In this document: in pieces, positions 33,111 through 40,572 of the stretch
Layout: the number at the start of each line of letters is the position of its first letter
Numbering within the stretch: the stretch's first letter is position 1
Origin: Bacteroidales bacterium
GTDB taxonomy: Bacteria; Bacteroidota; Bacteroidia; Bacteroidales; WCHB1-69
Assembly (NCBI GenBank): GCA_017454945.1
Contig: JAFTCA010000078.1
Span: forward strand, 1-45,974
Direction: 5' to 3'
Length of the DNA stretch: 45,974 nt
Program-made: the position numbers and the translations under genes
Notes under the pieces: model-generated
Databases searched by the model: none
Seen by the model: only the letters and a program-made list of their open reading frames with translations
Told to the model about the DNA's origin: nothing

Positions 33111-34094
33111 ATGGGTAAAGAGAAACAAACTCAAAACAATACGGATGCCAATGCAAAGAAAATCAAGGTGGCGTTGATGTGCATTTCGGCCATCATCATT
33201 TTCTGGATTGGCACCAACTTTCTGAAAGGCATAGATGTTTTTGGCAAGCGCACCTACTATTATGCCGTATTCGACAACTCGGGCGGCCTGCAGGAGAGCG
33301 ACCCCGTATCGGTGAACGGCTACAAAGTGGGCAAAGTAACTAATGTCAAGCTCATTAGCACCGACCCTATACGCATCTGTGCCGAGATTTTGGTGACCGA
33401 AAGAATCTCCATTCCCGCCGACTCCAAGTTTGAAGTGGCTCCCAAAGACATCCTGGGCGGCACAGTCGTCAACATCATCTTGGGCCACTCGAAGCAGTTT
33501 GCCCACAACAAGGACACGCTGGCCAGCTACATCGTACCGCAGATGACCGACGGCCTCAATGAGATGAAAGGACAAATCAGCAATATCTTAGCTTCGGTTG
33601 ACACTATCGGACTGTCGCTCAAGGACGTACTCGCCAAGGAAGGCGGCGCCGAAGACCTCAAGCAGATCCTCGAGAACCTCGAATCATCGACCGAGCACTT
33701 GAATAGCATTTTGGCCAATAACAAGGACAAAGTGAGCCGCCTGATGACCGACATGGAGAAGTTCGGCAGCACACTGAAGGAAATCTCGCCCGAACTGACC
33801 GAAATCGTGGCTAATATCGACCAGATTAGCGACTCGCTTGCCAAAGCCGACATTGCCGCTACCATTCTCAACGCCAACCGCACCATCGAGGAGGTGAAAG
33901 AGGTGGTAAGCAAGATTAACCGCGGCGACGGCAACCTCGGTAAAATCGCCAACGACGAGAACCTCTACAAAAACCTGGAGGCCACAACCGACAACCTCAA
34001 CAAACTGTTGATCGACCTCAAGGCCAACCCGAAACGGTACGTACACTTCTCGTTGTTCGGCAGAAAAGATAAGGAGAAGAAAACGAAGGAATAA
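33111..34094 (+). CDS. MlaD/MCE-family lipid transport protein
   Basis: The 327-residue protein has a short basic cytoplasmic start and one membrane helix at about 22-39. An MCE domain covers about 44-125: YYAVFDNSGGLQESDPVSVNGYKVGKV, then ILVTERISIPADSKFEV. The remaining 200 residues are alpha-helical with many heptad-like leucines, probably a coiled coil. MCE proteins bind phospholipids and pass them between membranes. The MlaE permease and MlaF ATPase usually encoded with it are not here. The ATG at 33111 is chosen over one 14 codons upstream that overlaps the promoter. Confidence 0.88.
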   Translation: MGKEKQTQNNTDANAKKIKVALMCISAIIIFWIGTNFLKGIDVFGKRTYYYAVFDNSGGLQESDPVSVNGYKVGKVTNVKLISTDPIRICAEILVTERISIPADSKFEVAPKDILGGTVVNIILGHSKQFAHNKDTLASYIVPQMTDGLNEMKGQISNILASVDTIGLSLKDVLAKEGGAEDLKQILENLESSTEHLNSILANNKDKVSRLMTDMEKFGSTLKEISPELTEIVANIDQISDSLAKADIAATILNANRTIEEVKEVVSKINRGDGNLGKIANDENLYKNLEATTDNLNKLLIDLKANPKRYVHFSLFGRKDKEKKTKE

Positions 34095-34103
34095 GGAGAA
34101 GGG

Positions 34104-34133
34104 GATTCCGCTGCGCTTCGCTTGCGGAATGGA
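34104..34133. repeat. Palindromic module P1, copy 2
   Basis: Arms GATTCCGC and GCGGAATGGA enclose a different loop from copies 1 and 3, so the arms are conserved and the loop is not. Confidence 0.7.
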
Positions 34134-34144
34134 AAACAATGTAG

Positions 34145-34164
34145 AGACGCAGCGTGCTGCGTCT
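34145..34164. repeat. Palindromic module P2, copy 2
   Basis: Same 20-base palindrome as at 30974-30993. Here it follows P1 instead of preceding it. Confidence 0.75.
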
Positions 34165-34209
34165 GAAATTCAGAGAACAAATATAAATAAACCGTTAACC
34201 TAAAAAAAA

Positions 34210-34611
34210 ATGTCGTTAGAAATTACAGGAAAACTTATTGAAAAATTGCCCGTGCAAGAAGGCACCAGCAAAGCAGGCAATAGTTGGAGAAAACAGGAAT
34301 TTGTTATTGAAACCGCAGATCAGTATCCGCGCAAAATATGTGCCAACCTTTGGGCCGACAAGATTGACATGCTTGACCAAATGACCGTTGGCGATACCGT
34401 GAAAATGTCGTTTGATTTGGAATCCCGCAACTTTAACGGTCGCTGGTACACCGATGTACGCGCATGGAAACTGGAGAAAGCCGGCGACGCCAACGTGGCT
34501 ACTGCAGCTCCCACTCCTGTCGCCACCGACCTGCCAGAGACACCCACTATCAGCGAATTTCCCGGTGACCCGCTGACCGCCACCGACGACGTTAACGACC
34601 TGCCCTTCTAA
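34210..34611 (+). CDS. DUF3127 protein with SSB-like C-terminal tip
   Basis: The 133-residue protein has a DUF3127 domain at about 1-92, predicted OB-fold-like: LEITGKLIEKLP, RKQEFVIETADQYPRKI, NLWADKI, GRWYTDVRAWKLE. A proline/threonine-rich linker follows, and an acidic tail ends DDVNDLPF. That ending is very like the DDDIPF tip with which single-stranded DNA-binding protein recruits replication and repair enzymes. A role in nucleic-acid binding is therefore inferred, not shown. It is followed after 2 bases by the NlpC/P60 gene. Confidence 0.82.
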   Translation: MSLEITGKLIEKLPVQEGTSKAGNSWRKQEFVIETADQYPRKICANLWADKIDMLDQMTVGDTVKMSFDLESRNFNGRWYTDVRAWKLEKAGDANVATAAPTPVATDLPETPTISEFPGDPLTATDDVNDLPF

Positions 34612-34613
34612 CC

Positions 34614-35390
34614 ATGTACGGCATCTGCAACCTTTCGATGATTCCCCTGCGGACCGAGCCGTCGGAATGCGCTGAAATGGCTTCCCAACTGCTGTTTGGC
34701 GAAGCCTATTCCGTGTTGGAAGAACAAGGCAAATGGCTTAAGATTGCCACCGCCGACTGCCAATACGAAGGCTGGATTGACCGCAAACTGTTCAACCCGC
34801 TTCAAGATGACGAAGCAGACGCATATCTCTCTGCAAATAAATATATTGTAAAAGATTTATTCGTCTTCATTAAAGAAGTAAAAAGCGACATCTCTTTCCC
34901 CATCTTCTTGGGCTCATCGTTCCCCTACCCCAGCAACGGCTTAGTGACCTTAGGCAGCAGCCAATTTAGGATTACCGCACCTGAGGAGAAGTCGCAAAAT
35001 ACACTTGACACCCTCTTGCAGACGGCCCACGCATACTTGCACGCGCCCTATCTTTGGGGCGGCAGAACGCCCGCAGGCATCGACTGCTCGGGCTTTGTGC
35101 AGGTGGTATTCAAATGCTGCGGTGTCACTCTGCCCCGCGATGCGTCACAGCAAGCGCTCTGCGGCGAGACTGTCGATTTTATCGGCGAGGCACGCGAAGG
35201 CGATGTGGCCTTCTTTGAAAACGAAGAGGGACGGATCATCCATACTGGCATCATCTGTGCTCCAGGCCGCATTATCCATGCCAGCGGCCTGGTACGCATC
35301 GACCCGATAGACCAGACGGGCATCTTCAACCAAGAGCGAGGCCGCTACACGCACACTTTGCGCATCATCAAAAGGATTCTGCCATGTTAA
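34614..35390 (+). CDS. NlpC/P60-family peptidoglycan endopeptidase with N-terminal SH3 domain
   Basis: The 258-residue cysteine peptidase has a bacterial SH3-like domain at about 1-65 (MIPLRTEPSE, GEAYSVLEEQGKWLKIAT, YEGWIDRKLF) and a second SH3-like segment. The NlpC/P60 domain starts near residue 125. The nucleophile is in GIDCSGFVQ and the histidine in IIHTGII; IIHASG gives the third catalytic position. It resembles the YkfC-type enzymes that cut gamma-D-Glu-diamino-acid bonds. No signal peptide is seen, so it may act on recycled muropeptides in the cytoplasm. The GNAT gene overlaps its end by 7 bases. Confidence 0.88.
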   Translation: MYGICNLSMIPLRTEPSECAEMASQLLFGEAYSVLEEQGKWLKIATADCQYEGWIDRKLFNPLQDDEADAYLSANKYIVKDLFVFIKEVKSDISFPIFLGSSFPYPSNGLVTLGSSQFRITAPEEKSQNTLDTLLQTAHAYLHAPYLWGGRTPAGIDCSGFVQVVFKCCGVTLPRDASQQALCGETVDFIGEAREGDVAFFENEEGRIIHTGIICAPGRIIHASGLVRIDPIDQTGIFNQERGRYTHTLRIIKRILPC

Positions 35391-35911
35391 AAGGAAACGA
35401 AATCCGGCTGCGCGCATTGGAGCCCCACGATGTGGAACTGCTCTACCGTTGGGAAAATGATCCAGCCATCTGGACCATCAGCCATACGCTAACGCCGTTT
35501 TCGCAATTCACACTGAAACAATACATTGCATCTTCCACACAAGACATTTACACCAGCAAGCAACTGCGGCTGATGATTGACGAGTTGCACAACCGCAAAA
35601 CCATCGGCGTCATCGACATTTTCGACTTCGACCCGTTCCACCGACGCGCCGGTATTGGCATCCTGATTGACGCCCAATACCGCCAGATGCACTACGCCAC
35701 CGAGGCCATCGCCCTCATCAAAGAGTACATGTTCAACGTGCTGCAACTGCATCAAATCTATTGTAACATCCTGGCTGACAACGAAGCCAGCCTCACCCTG
35801 TTTACCCACGCCGGCTTCGAGATTATCGGCAACAAGAAAGAGTGGATACTGACCAGCGACGGCTATCAAGACGAGCTGATGCTACAATGTATTAAACCGT
35901 CCCGCAGATGA
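35384..35911 (+). CDS. GNAT-family N-acetyltransferase
   Basis: The 175-residue protein has a RimJ/SpeG-like layout. It starts GNEIRLRALEPHDVELLYRWEND, the core acetyl-CoA-binding stretch is RRAGIGILIDAQYRQMHYATEA, and the C-terminal motif is NEASLTLFTHAGFE. It transfers acetyl from acetyl-CoA to an amine, probably a small polyamine or a protein N-terminus; the substrate cannot be told. It overlaps the NlpC/P60 gene and is overlapped 4 bases by mltG, so the four genes from 34210 are tightly coupled. Confidence 0.85.
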   Translation: MLKGNEIRLRALEPHDVELLYRWENDPAIWTISHTLTPFSQFTLKQYIASSTQDIYTSKQLRLMIDELHNRKTIGVIDIFDFDPFHRRAGIGILIDAQYRQMHYATEAIALIKEYMFNVLQLHQIYCNILADNEASLTLFTHAGFEIIGNKKEWILTSDGYQDELMLQCIKPSRR

Positions 35912-36918
35912 AAAAAGCCATCCTCATCACGAGTCTGCTCGTCCTTGCAGGCGGCCTCTGTTTCACAGCCCTCTTCTTGCTTCCCAACGCCCACAACGGC
36001 TCACAGAAATTGGTCATCCATACAAACGCCTCCTACTCGCAAGTACTTGATTCAATAGAACATAACAACCTCGTACGCTCGATGTTCACCTTCAACTTGG
36101 CGGCCCGACTCACCCTGTATCCGCGACATATCCGCAACGGCAAGTATGTCTTCGACGAGGGCGCCAACAACCTTCAAATCCTGCGACAACTCTACCGCGG
36201 ACAGCATTACCCTGTCAAGTTCACTTTCAACAACATACGCACCAAAGAGCAGTTCATCGACAAGGTGGACCACCATTTCATGTTCGAGCCTGAGGAGCTG
36301 GCGGCGTTGCTCAACGACCCCGACTTTCTCGCCAACTATGGTTTCAACCCACAGAACTGCGTCGCCATGATGATTCCCGACAGCTACGAGTTTTACTACA
36401 ACATCAGCGACACCGACTTTGTGGACAAGATGTACCAATACTACCTCAAGTTTTGGACCGACGAGCGGCGGCAGCTGGCGGCCGACGCGGGCTTAACACC
36501 CATCGAGGCAGTCACTTTAGCCTCCATTGTGGAAGAAGAGAATTTCAAGGAAGACGAAAAGGCGATTATTGCGGGGCTGTACCTCAACCGCTTGCAACGG
36601 GGCATGAAACTGCAAGCCGACCCGACGGTTAAGTTTGCCCTCGGCGATTTTGCCAAAACACGCATTTATCTCATTGACACACAGGTCGATTCTCCATACA
36701 ACACTTATCTCTACGAAGGACTGCCCCCTGGACCTATCCGCATCCCCGCCACCTCTACCGTGGACTCGGTGTTGCACTATATGCCGCACGACTATCTGTT
36801 TATGTGCGCCAAAGAGGACCTGTCGGGCTACCACAATTTTGCCGTCACCCCGCAAGAACACGAGCGAAATGCGGCGAAGTACCACAAGGCGTTGGATAAA
36901 CTGAAAGTTGAAAACTGA
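35908..36918 (+). CDS. mltG: Endolytic murein transglycosylase MltG
   Basis: The 336-residue YceG-type enzyme has one N-terminal membrane helix (about 4-26), a LysM-like segment, and the catalytic domain. The key motif is ASIVEEEN, whose glutamate is the family's general acid. Later family phrases are LQADPTVKFAL, YNTYLYEGLPPGPI and HNFAVTPQEHERNA. It cuts nascent glycan strands at the inner membrane and so sets their length. The final VEN and TGA lie within an ACTGAAA-type heptamer repeat, as at the end of pyrK. Confidence 0.93.
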   Translation: MKKAILITSLLVLAGGLCFTALFLLPNAHNGSQKLVIHTNASYSQVLDSIEHNNLVRSMFTFNLAARLTLYPRHIRNGKYVFDEGANNLQILRQLYRGQHYPVKFTFNNIRTKEQFIDKVDHHFMFEPEELAALLNDPDFLANYGFNPQNCVAMMIPDSYEFYYNISDTDFVDKMYQYYLKFWTDERRQLAADAGLTPIEAVTLASIVEEENFKEDEKAIIAGLYLNRLQRGMKLQADPTVKFALGDFAKTRIYLIDTQVDSPYNTYLYEGLPPGPIRIPATSTVDSVLHYMPHDYLFMCAKEDLSGYHNFAVTPQEHERNAAKYHKALDKLKVEN

Positions 36919-36987
36919 AAACTGAAAATTAAAAATTAAAACGAGAATCCGCACTAGGGCAAAAATTCAAAGTTCAAAATTCAGAAT
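36905..36987. repeat. Heptamer array after mltG
   Basis: Two to three ACTGAAA-type units overlap the mltG stop. A short AT-rich stretch follows, then about three ATTCARA units reaching the stop of the small minus-strand gene. Confidence 0.65.
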
Positions 36988-37149
36988 TCAAATGCCTCTT
37001 TTCTTAGCCCAAGTATTAGCTAAAACAACAGCAACGACTGCCAGGATGGCCACGCAGGACAGGAAGATTGTTTCTGCCAAATCAGCGTTATTCATCAAGA
37101 AGAGAAAAAGCAGGACGGCCAGAGCAAAGTGCTTAACAAAAGGAATCAA
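36988..37149 (-). CDS. Possible small two-helix membrane protein
   Basis: This 53-residue minus-strand frame starts with TTG at 37149 (IPFVKHFALAVLLFLF...), or possibly with the internal ATG at 37095. It has two hydrophobic segments, about 8-19 and 28-44, and ends in a basic tail NTWAKKRGI before TGA. The hydrophobic-plus-basic pattern looks like a real small Bacteroidota inner-membrane protein. The plus-strand frame over the same bases has no such pattern. It lies upstream of nothing on its own strand. No function is proposed; the start codon is uncertain. Confidence 0.45.
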   Translation of the reverse strand: MIPFVKHFALAVLLFLFLMNNADLAETIFLSCVAILAVVAVVLANTWAKKRGI

Positions 37150-37170
37150 AATGTACCATTATTCAAACCA

Positions 37171-37272
37171 ATTGTGAATTGTGCATCATGCATCGTGAAT
37201 TGCGTAGATTTGGTAATTACAAATTGCTAATTATCAATCATTTCGATTCACAATTCACAATTCATAATCATT
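37171..37272. repeat. TGMATYG heptamer units as an inverted pair
   Basis: Four TGMATYG-type units at about 37174-37202 are followed at 37247-37272 by the reverse complement units (CACAATT). They give a hairpin with a loop of roughly 45 bases, just 3' of the DUF5683 gene. Confidence 0.6.
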
Positions 37273-37285
37273 TATATATTAGCGT

Positions 37286-37870
37286 TTAGAACCGCAGTGA
37301 TAGCGTAACCCCGTGGTTTATGCCGGCAAACGGCAGTGCATAGTTGCGGGCGAAGGGCTGAACGGAGAGTGCCAGATTGTCGGAGATGTCGAAATAGTAG
37401 AGATGCGCGTCCACAGCGGCATCGACAATGTTGAGCATATAGACAATAGCGAGGGCCGCAATGGAAATTTCCATAAAGCGGCGGTAGTAGTTCTTCTCCG
37501 ACAGGACCGTCTCATCAGAGAGCGTGGCCAGATCGGGGTCTAACTTATCCGTTTCCCCATTCTTGCGATAGCGATACTCGAACTTATACATATTAGTCAT
37601 TGTGGCAAAATGATACACACAATACGTGGCGGCGCCAAGACCTGCATAGACGATGGGCACTTTCCACGCCTTGCGGTTATAGACCTGTCCTGCACCAGGC
37701 AGCACTGCCGACAGGGCGATAGCGATTTTAGGGTTGTGCACCTTCTCTGTCTTGGCCTTCTTGGTGTTGGCCGTATCGGCACCCGTAATGACAACAGCTG
37801 AATCGGTCTGGGCGCAAGCCAGATTTGCCATCAGCAGCAGGGTAACCAATATGCAGAAAGGTGATTTCAT
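37286..37870 (-). CDS. DUF5683-domain membrane protein
   Basis: The 194-residue protein has a signal peptide ending near LACAQ, then a short threonine/lysine-rich linker. The DUF5683 core has a first helical pair around IALSAVLPGAGQVYNRKAWKVPIVYAGLGAATY, where PGxGQxYNxKxWKxP is diagnostic. A later helix is EISIAALAIVYMLNIVDAAVDAHLYYFDIS. It ends in an outer-membrane-like strand with terminal F. The function is unknown; it is commonly next to parB in this phylum, as here (22 bases downstream of parB). The ATG at 37870 is chosen over a TTG one codon upstream. Confidence 0.82.
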   Translation of the reverse strand: MKSPFCILVTLLLMANLACAQTDSAVVITGADTANTKKAKTEKVHNPKIAIALSAVLPGAGQVYNRKAWKVPIVYAGLGAATYCVYHFATMTNMYKFEYRYRKNGETDKLDPDLATLSDETVLSEKNYYRRFMEISIAALAIVYMLNIVDAAVDAHLYYFDISDNLALSVQPFARNYALPFAGINHGVTLSLRF

Positions 37871-37892
37871 CAATAAAAGGCGAAGGATTCTA

Positions 37893-38783
37893 TTAATCCA
37901 ACATTTTCATAATCTTGGCCAGTTCTTCGTCGGAGGCAAAAGGAATGGTAATTTTGCCTTTGCCGTGGTGGTCTTTCGTCACCGACACCTTGGCATTCAA
38001 CTTCTTGGAGAGCCGCGAGCGGAAATCGGTAATGTCGGTCGAGAGGGTCACTTTCATCTTCTTGCGGGTGCCGACCTCGTCGGACAACTTTTTCACTAAG
38101 GCTTCGGTCTGGCGCACGGAGAGACCGCCGTGGACGATTTTTGCCAGCAGGGCATTCTGTTGGGCGGGGTCGTCAACCGAGACGATAGCGCGGGCATGTC
38201 CCATGGTAATCGCCTTGTCGCGCACAGCAATCTGTGCCTGGTCGGTCAGCTTGAGCAGACGCATATAATTGGAAATGGTGCTCTGCTTCTTGCCCACATT
38301 CTGGCTCAGTTCTTCCTGACTCAGACCGCACTCATCGATCAAGCGCTGATACGAATAGGCAATTTCGATAGCGTTAAGATCCTCACGCTGAATATTTTCC
38401 ACCAGAGCCATCTGTACGGCCAGCAGGTCATCAACGGTGCGCACGTAGGCGGGGATTTTCTCCAATCCAGCCAATTTGCTAGCACGCAAACGACGCTCAC
38501 CCGAGATGAGCTGGTACTTGCCGTTCTCGATGGGACGCACCGTAATCGGCTGTATCAGTCCGTAGGTTTTGATTGACTGTGCCAACTCCTCCAGTGCTTC
38601 CTGGTTGAACTCGGTACGCGGCTGCGACGGGTTCAACTCAATGGCATCAATACGTATGAAGCTATTGTTCTCGGTCTTGATGGGGGCGGAAGTGTGGGGT
38701 GTTATCACTGATTTGGCCGCATCGCCTAAAAGTGATTCCAAACCTTTTCCCAAATATCTTTTTGGCGTCTTATCCATATTCAT
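37893..38783 (-). CDS. parB: Chromosome partitioning protein ParB
   Basis: The 296-residue ParB/Spo0J protein starts with RYLGKGLESLLG. Its CTP-binding nuclease-like domain carries GERRLRA, and boxes such as NPSQPRTEF and ALVENIQREDLNAIE are present. A helix-turn-helix LSQEELSQNVGKKQSTISNYMRLL binds parS. A basic linker and a short C-terminal dimer domain follow. It spreads on DNA around parS and works with ParA in origin segregation. It lies 10 bases downstream of parA. The ATG at 38783 is used; the codon before it is TTG. Confidence 0.93.
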   Translation of the reverse strand: MNMDKTPKRYLGKGLESLLGDAAKSVITPHTSAPIKTENNSFIRIDAIELNPSQPRTEFNQEALEELAQSIKTYGLIQPITVRPIENGKYQLISGERRLRASKLAGLEKIPAYVRTVDDLLAVQMALVENIQREDLNAIEIAYSYQRLIDECGLSQEELSQNVGKKQSTISNYMRLLKLTDQAQIAVRDKAITMGHARAIVSVDDPAQQNALLAKIVHGGLSVRQTEALVKKLSDEVGTRKKMKVTLSTDITDFRSRLSKKLNAKVSVTKDHHGKGKITIPFASDEELAKIMKMLD

Positions 38784-38793
38784 CAATTAGGCG

Positions 38794-39564
38794 TTATAAA
38801 TAACCGTTGTTTTGCAGAATCTCGCGGGCCAGGTTCAGATGGTTGATGGTGCCGCGCGACTGCACGTCGTAAAGCACGATAGGCTTGCCGTGGCTGGGCG
38901 CCTCGCTCAAGCGTATATTTCTGGAAATGACCGTATTGAAGACAATATTCTTGCAATGTTGCTTTACATCTTCCACCACGGCATTCGCCAGTTTCAAACG
39001 CGAATCGTACATGGTAAGCAGAATGCCTTCGATGGTCAGATTGGGGTTCATATTTTCCTGAATCAGGCGAACGGTATTGAGCAGTTTGCCCAGGCCTTCC
39101 AGTGCAAAATACTCGCACTGTACGGGAATAATCACCGAGTCGGAGGCCACGAGCGCGTTCAGGGTGATGAGGCCCAACGAGGGTGCGCAATCGACGATGA
39201 TAAAATCATAATCGTTACGAATTGACGACACCACATCCTGCATGCGGTACTCACGCCGTTCGTAGGAAATCATCTCTATCTCAGCGCCTACCAAGTCGAT
39301 ATGCGCCGGAATGAGATCAAGATGGGGGGTGCCGGTATGAAGAATGACATCCTTGGCATGCTGATTGCCGATAATGCAATCGTAGATACTATACTGGATA
39401 TCATTCTGTTCGCAACCCACGCCGGCTGTAGCATTCGCCTGTGGGTCAGCATCAATGAGCAGTGTCTTGTATTCCAACACCGCAAAAGAGGCTGCCAGAT
39501 TGACCGCGGTAGTCGTTTTTCCAACTCCACCTTTCTGATTAACGACTGCGATAACCTTACCCAT
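38794..39564 (-). CDS. parA: Chromosome partitioning ATPase ParA (Soj)
   Basis: The 256-residue P-loop ATPase begins MGKVIAVVNQKGGVGKTTTAVNLA, a deviant Walker A with both lysines. Walker B is in DFIIVDCAPSLG. The length and absence of an N-terminal DNA-binding extension make it the chromosomal Soj type. It forms a nucleoid gradient that moves ParB-bound origins. It sits between a DUF3276 nucleic-acid-binding gene, 2 bases upstream, and parB. Confidence 0.94.
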   Translation of the reverse strand: MGKVIAVVNQKGGVGKTTTAVNLAASFAVLEYKTLLIDADPQANATAGVGCEQNDIQYSIYDCIIGNQHAKDVILHTGTPHLDLIPAHIDLVGAEIEMISYERREYRMQDVVSSIRNDYDFIIVDCAPSLGLITLNALVASDSVIIPVQCEYFALEGLGKLLNTVRLIQENMNPNLTIEGILLTMYDSRLKLANAVVEDVKQHCKNIVFNTVISRNIRLSEAPSHGKPIVLYDVQSRGTINHLNLAREILQNNGYL

Positions 39565-39566
39565 GA

Positions 39567-39899
39567 TTATGCCTCCAAATCTTCAAAATCTATATTAACC
39601 TCGCTTTTAGATTCTTCGCTGGTATTGTCGAACAGCATGTCATCGGGTTCCTTGCCCGTAGCAATGAATTCCAACACGCCAGCCAATGCTTTCTGGAACT
39701 TTTCAAAATCTTCCTTATAGAGGAAAAGCTTGTGCTTTTCATAAAAGAAGGTGCCGTTGTCGGCATTGAATTTGCGCTTGCTCTCCGTGATAGTCAGATA
39801 GCGTTCATCACTTTTGGTCGTCTTCACATCAAAGAAGTAGGTACGTTTGCCTGCTCTTACCGCTCTTGACAAAATCTCGTTTTTCTCTAATTGTTCCAT
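39567..39899 (-). CDS. DUF3276 PUR-type nucleic-acid-binding protein
   Basis: The 110-residue protein matches the DUF3276/PUR-alpha-like family: SRAVRAGKRTYFFDVKTTKSDERYLTITESKR is the first PUR repeat half, and FYEKHKLFLYKEDFEKFQKALAGVLEFI is the second. An acidic tail follows. Family members bind single-stranded DNA and RNA; Borrelia BpuR is a relative. It has a -7 element 46 bases upstream and is separated from parA by 2 bases, so it is the first gene of the partition operon here. Confidence 0.87.
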   Translation of the reverse strand: MEQLEKNEILSRAVRAGKRTYFFDVKTTKSDERYLTITESKRKFNADNGTFFYEKHKLFLYKEDFEKFQKALAGVLEFIATGKEPDDMLFDNTSEESKSEVNIDFEDLEA

Positions 39900-39944
39900 C
39901 TCTTCTGTTTTAAAATAACTAAAGGTTTTATTAATTCAAGTTTG

Positions 39945-39952
39945 CAAATATA
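39945..39952 (-). promoter_or_regulatory. -7 promoter element for the DUF3276-parA-parB-DUF5683 operon
   Basis: Minus-strand TATATTTG matches TAnnTTTG. Confidence 0.55.
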
Positions 39953-40000
39953 CGCTATTTTTCTTTTAATATTTTTCTTTTTGGAGGAGAAAAAATATTT

Positions 40001-40471
40001 TTAATAATCGATTCTTCCTTCCCATTTTTTCCATTGTTCAAAAACCTTCACGGCATCTGCCCTTTCGTGCTGTTCAAAGGGGATGGAGCGTTCGGACTTG
40101 GGCAAATCGATTTCTTTGTAAATAAACGAATCGTCGAAGCCCGCATCGGATGCGTCATACTGATTTGCCGCGTAATAAATCCTATCTATATGAGCCCAAT
40201 AGATGGCTCCGAAGCACATGGGACAAGGCTCGCAACTGGTATAGATTTCGCACCCGTCCAGCTGGAAAGTGTCCAGCTGCCGGCAAGCGTCGCGGATGGC
40301 CATCACTTCGGCATGGGCTGTCGGGTCATTGTCGGCCGTGACACGGTTACGGCCACGCCCCACAACACGTCCGTCTTTCACAATCACCACACCAAAGGGG
40401 CCGCCACTGCCGTCTTCCATACACTTGTGAGCCAGCGCAATGGCTTCTTTCATAAATTCTTCCTTATACAT
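40001..40471 (-). CDS. guaD: Guanine deaminase (CDA-fold)
   Basis: The 156-residue zinc deaminase has the catalytic HAE of DPTAHAEVMAI and the metal-binding SCEPCPMCFGAIYWA. It is the same length as Bacillus GuaD and shares its distinctive GGPFGVVIVKDG, DASDAGFDDSFIYKEIDLPKSERSIPF and aromatic C-terminal YF/Y residue region, which distinguish guanine deaminase from TadA. It turns guanine into xanthine and ammonia. No other purine catabolic gene is present. It is separated from the next gene by a palindrome. Confidence 0.85.
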   Translation of the reverse strand: MYKEEFMKEAIALAHKCMEDGSGGPFGVVIVKDGRVVGRGRNRVTADNDPTAHAEVMAIRDACRQLDTFQLDGCEIYTSCEPCPMCFGAIYWAHIDRIYYAANQYDASDAGFDDSFIYKEIDLPKSERSIPFEQHERADAVKVFEQWKKWEGRIDY

Positions 40472-40538
40472 AGTTTTCTTATTGTATTAACCTTTAAATA
40501 ACGATGTTTGGGCGTGTTTATTATTTGTTTCATGGCAT

Positions 40539-40556
40539 GGCGTAGCACGCTACGCC
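40539..40556. repeat. Palindromic module P2, diverged copy
   Basis: The 18-base palindrome reads GGCGTAGCGTGCTACGCC on the minus strand. It has the same core AGCGTGCT as the 30974 and 34145 copies, with two base pairs of the stem changed in compensating fashion. Confidence 0.65.
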
Positions 40557-40572
40557 GCCACAATCCAACATC

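Noticed and set aside
36992..37177. 61-residue plus-strand frame after mltG
   Set aside because: The opposite strand has a much better membrane-protein pattern, while this frame is lysine/threonine/alanine-rich without structure.
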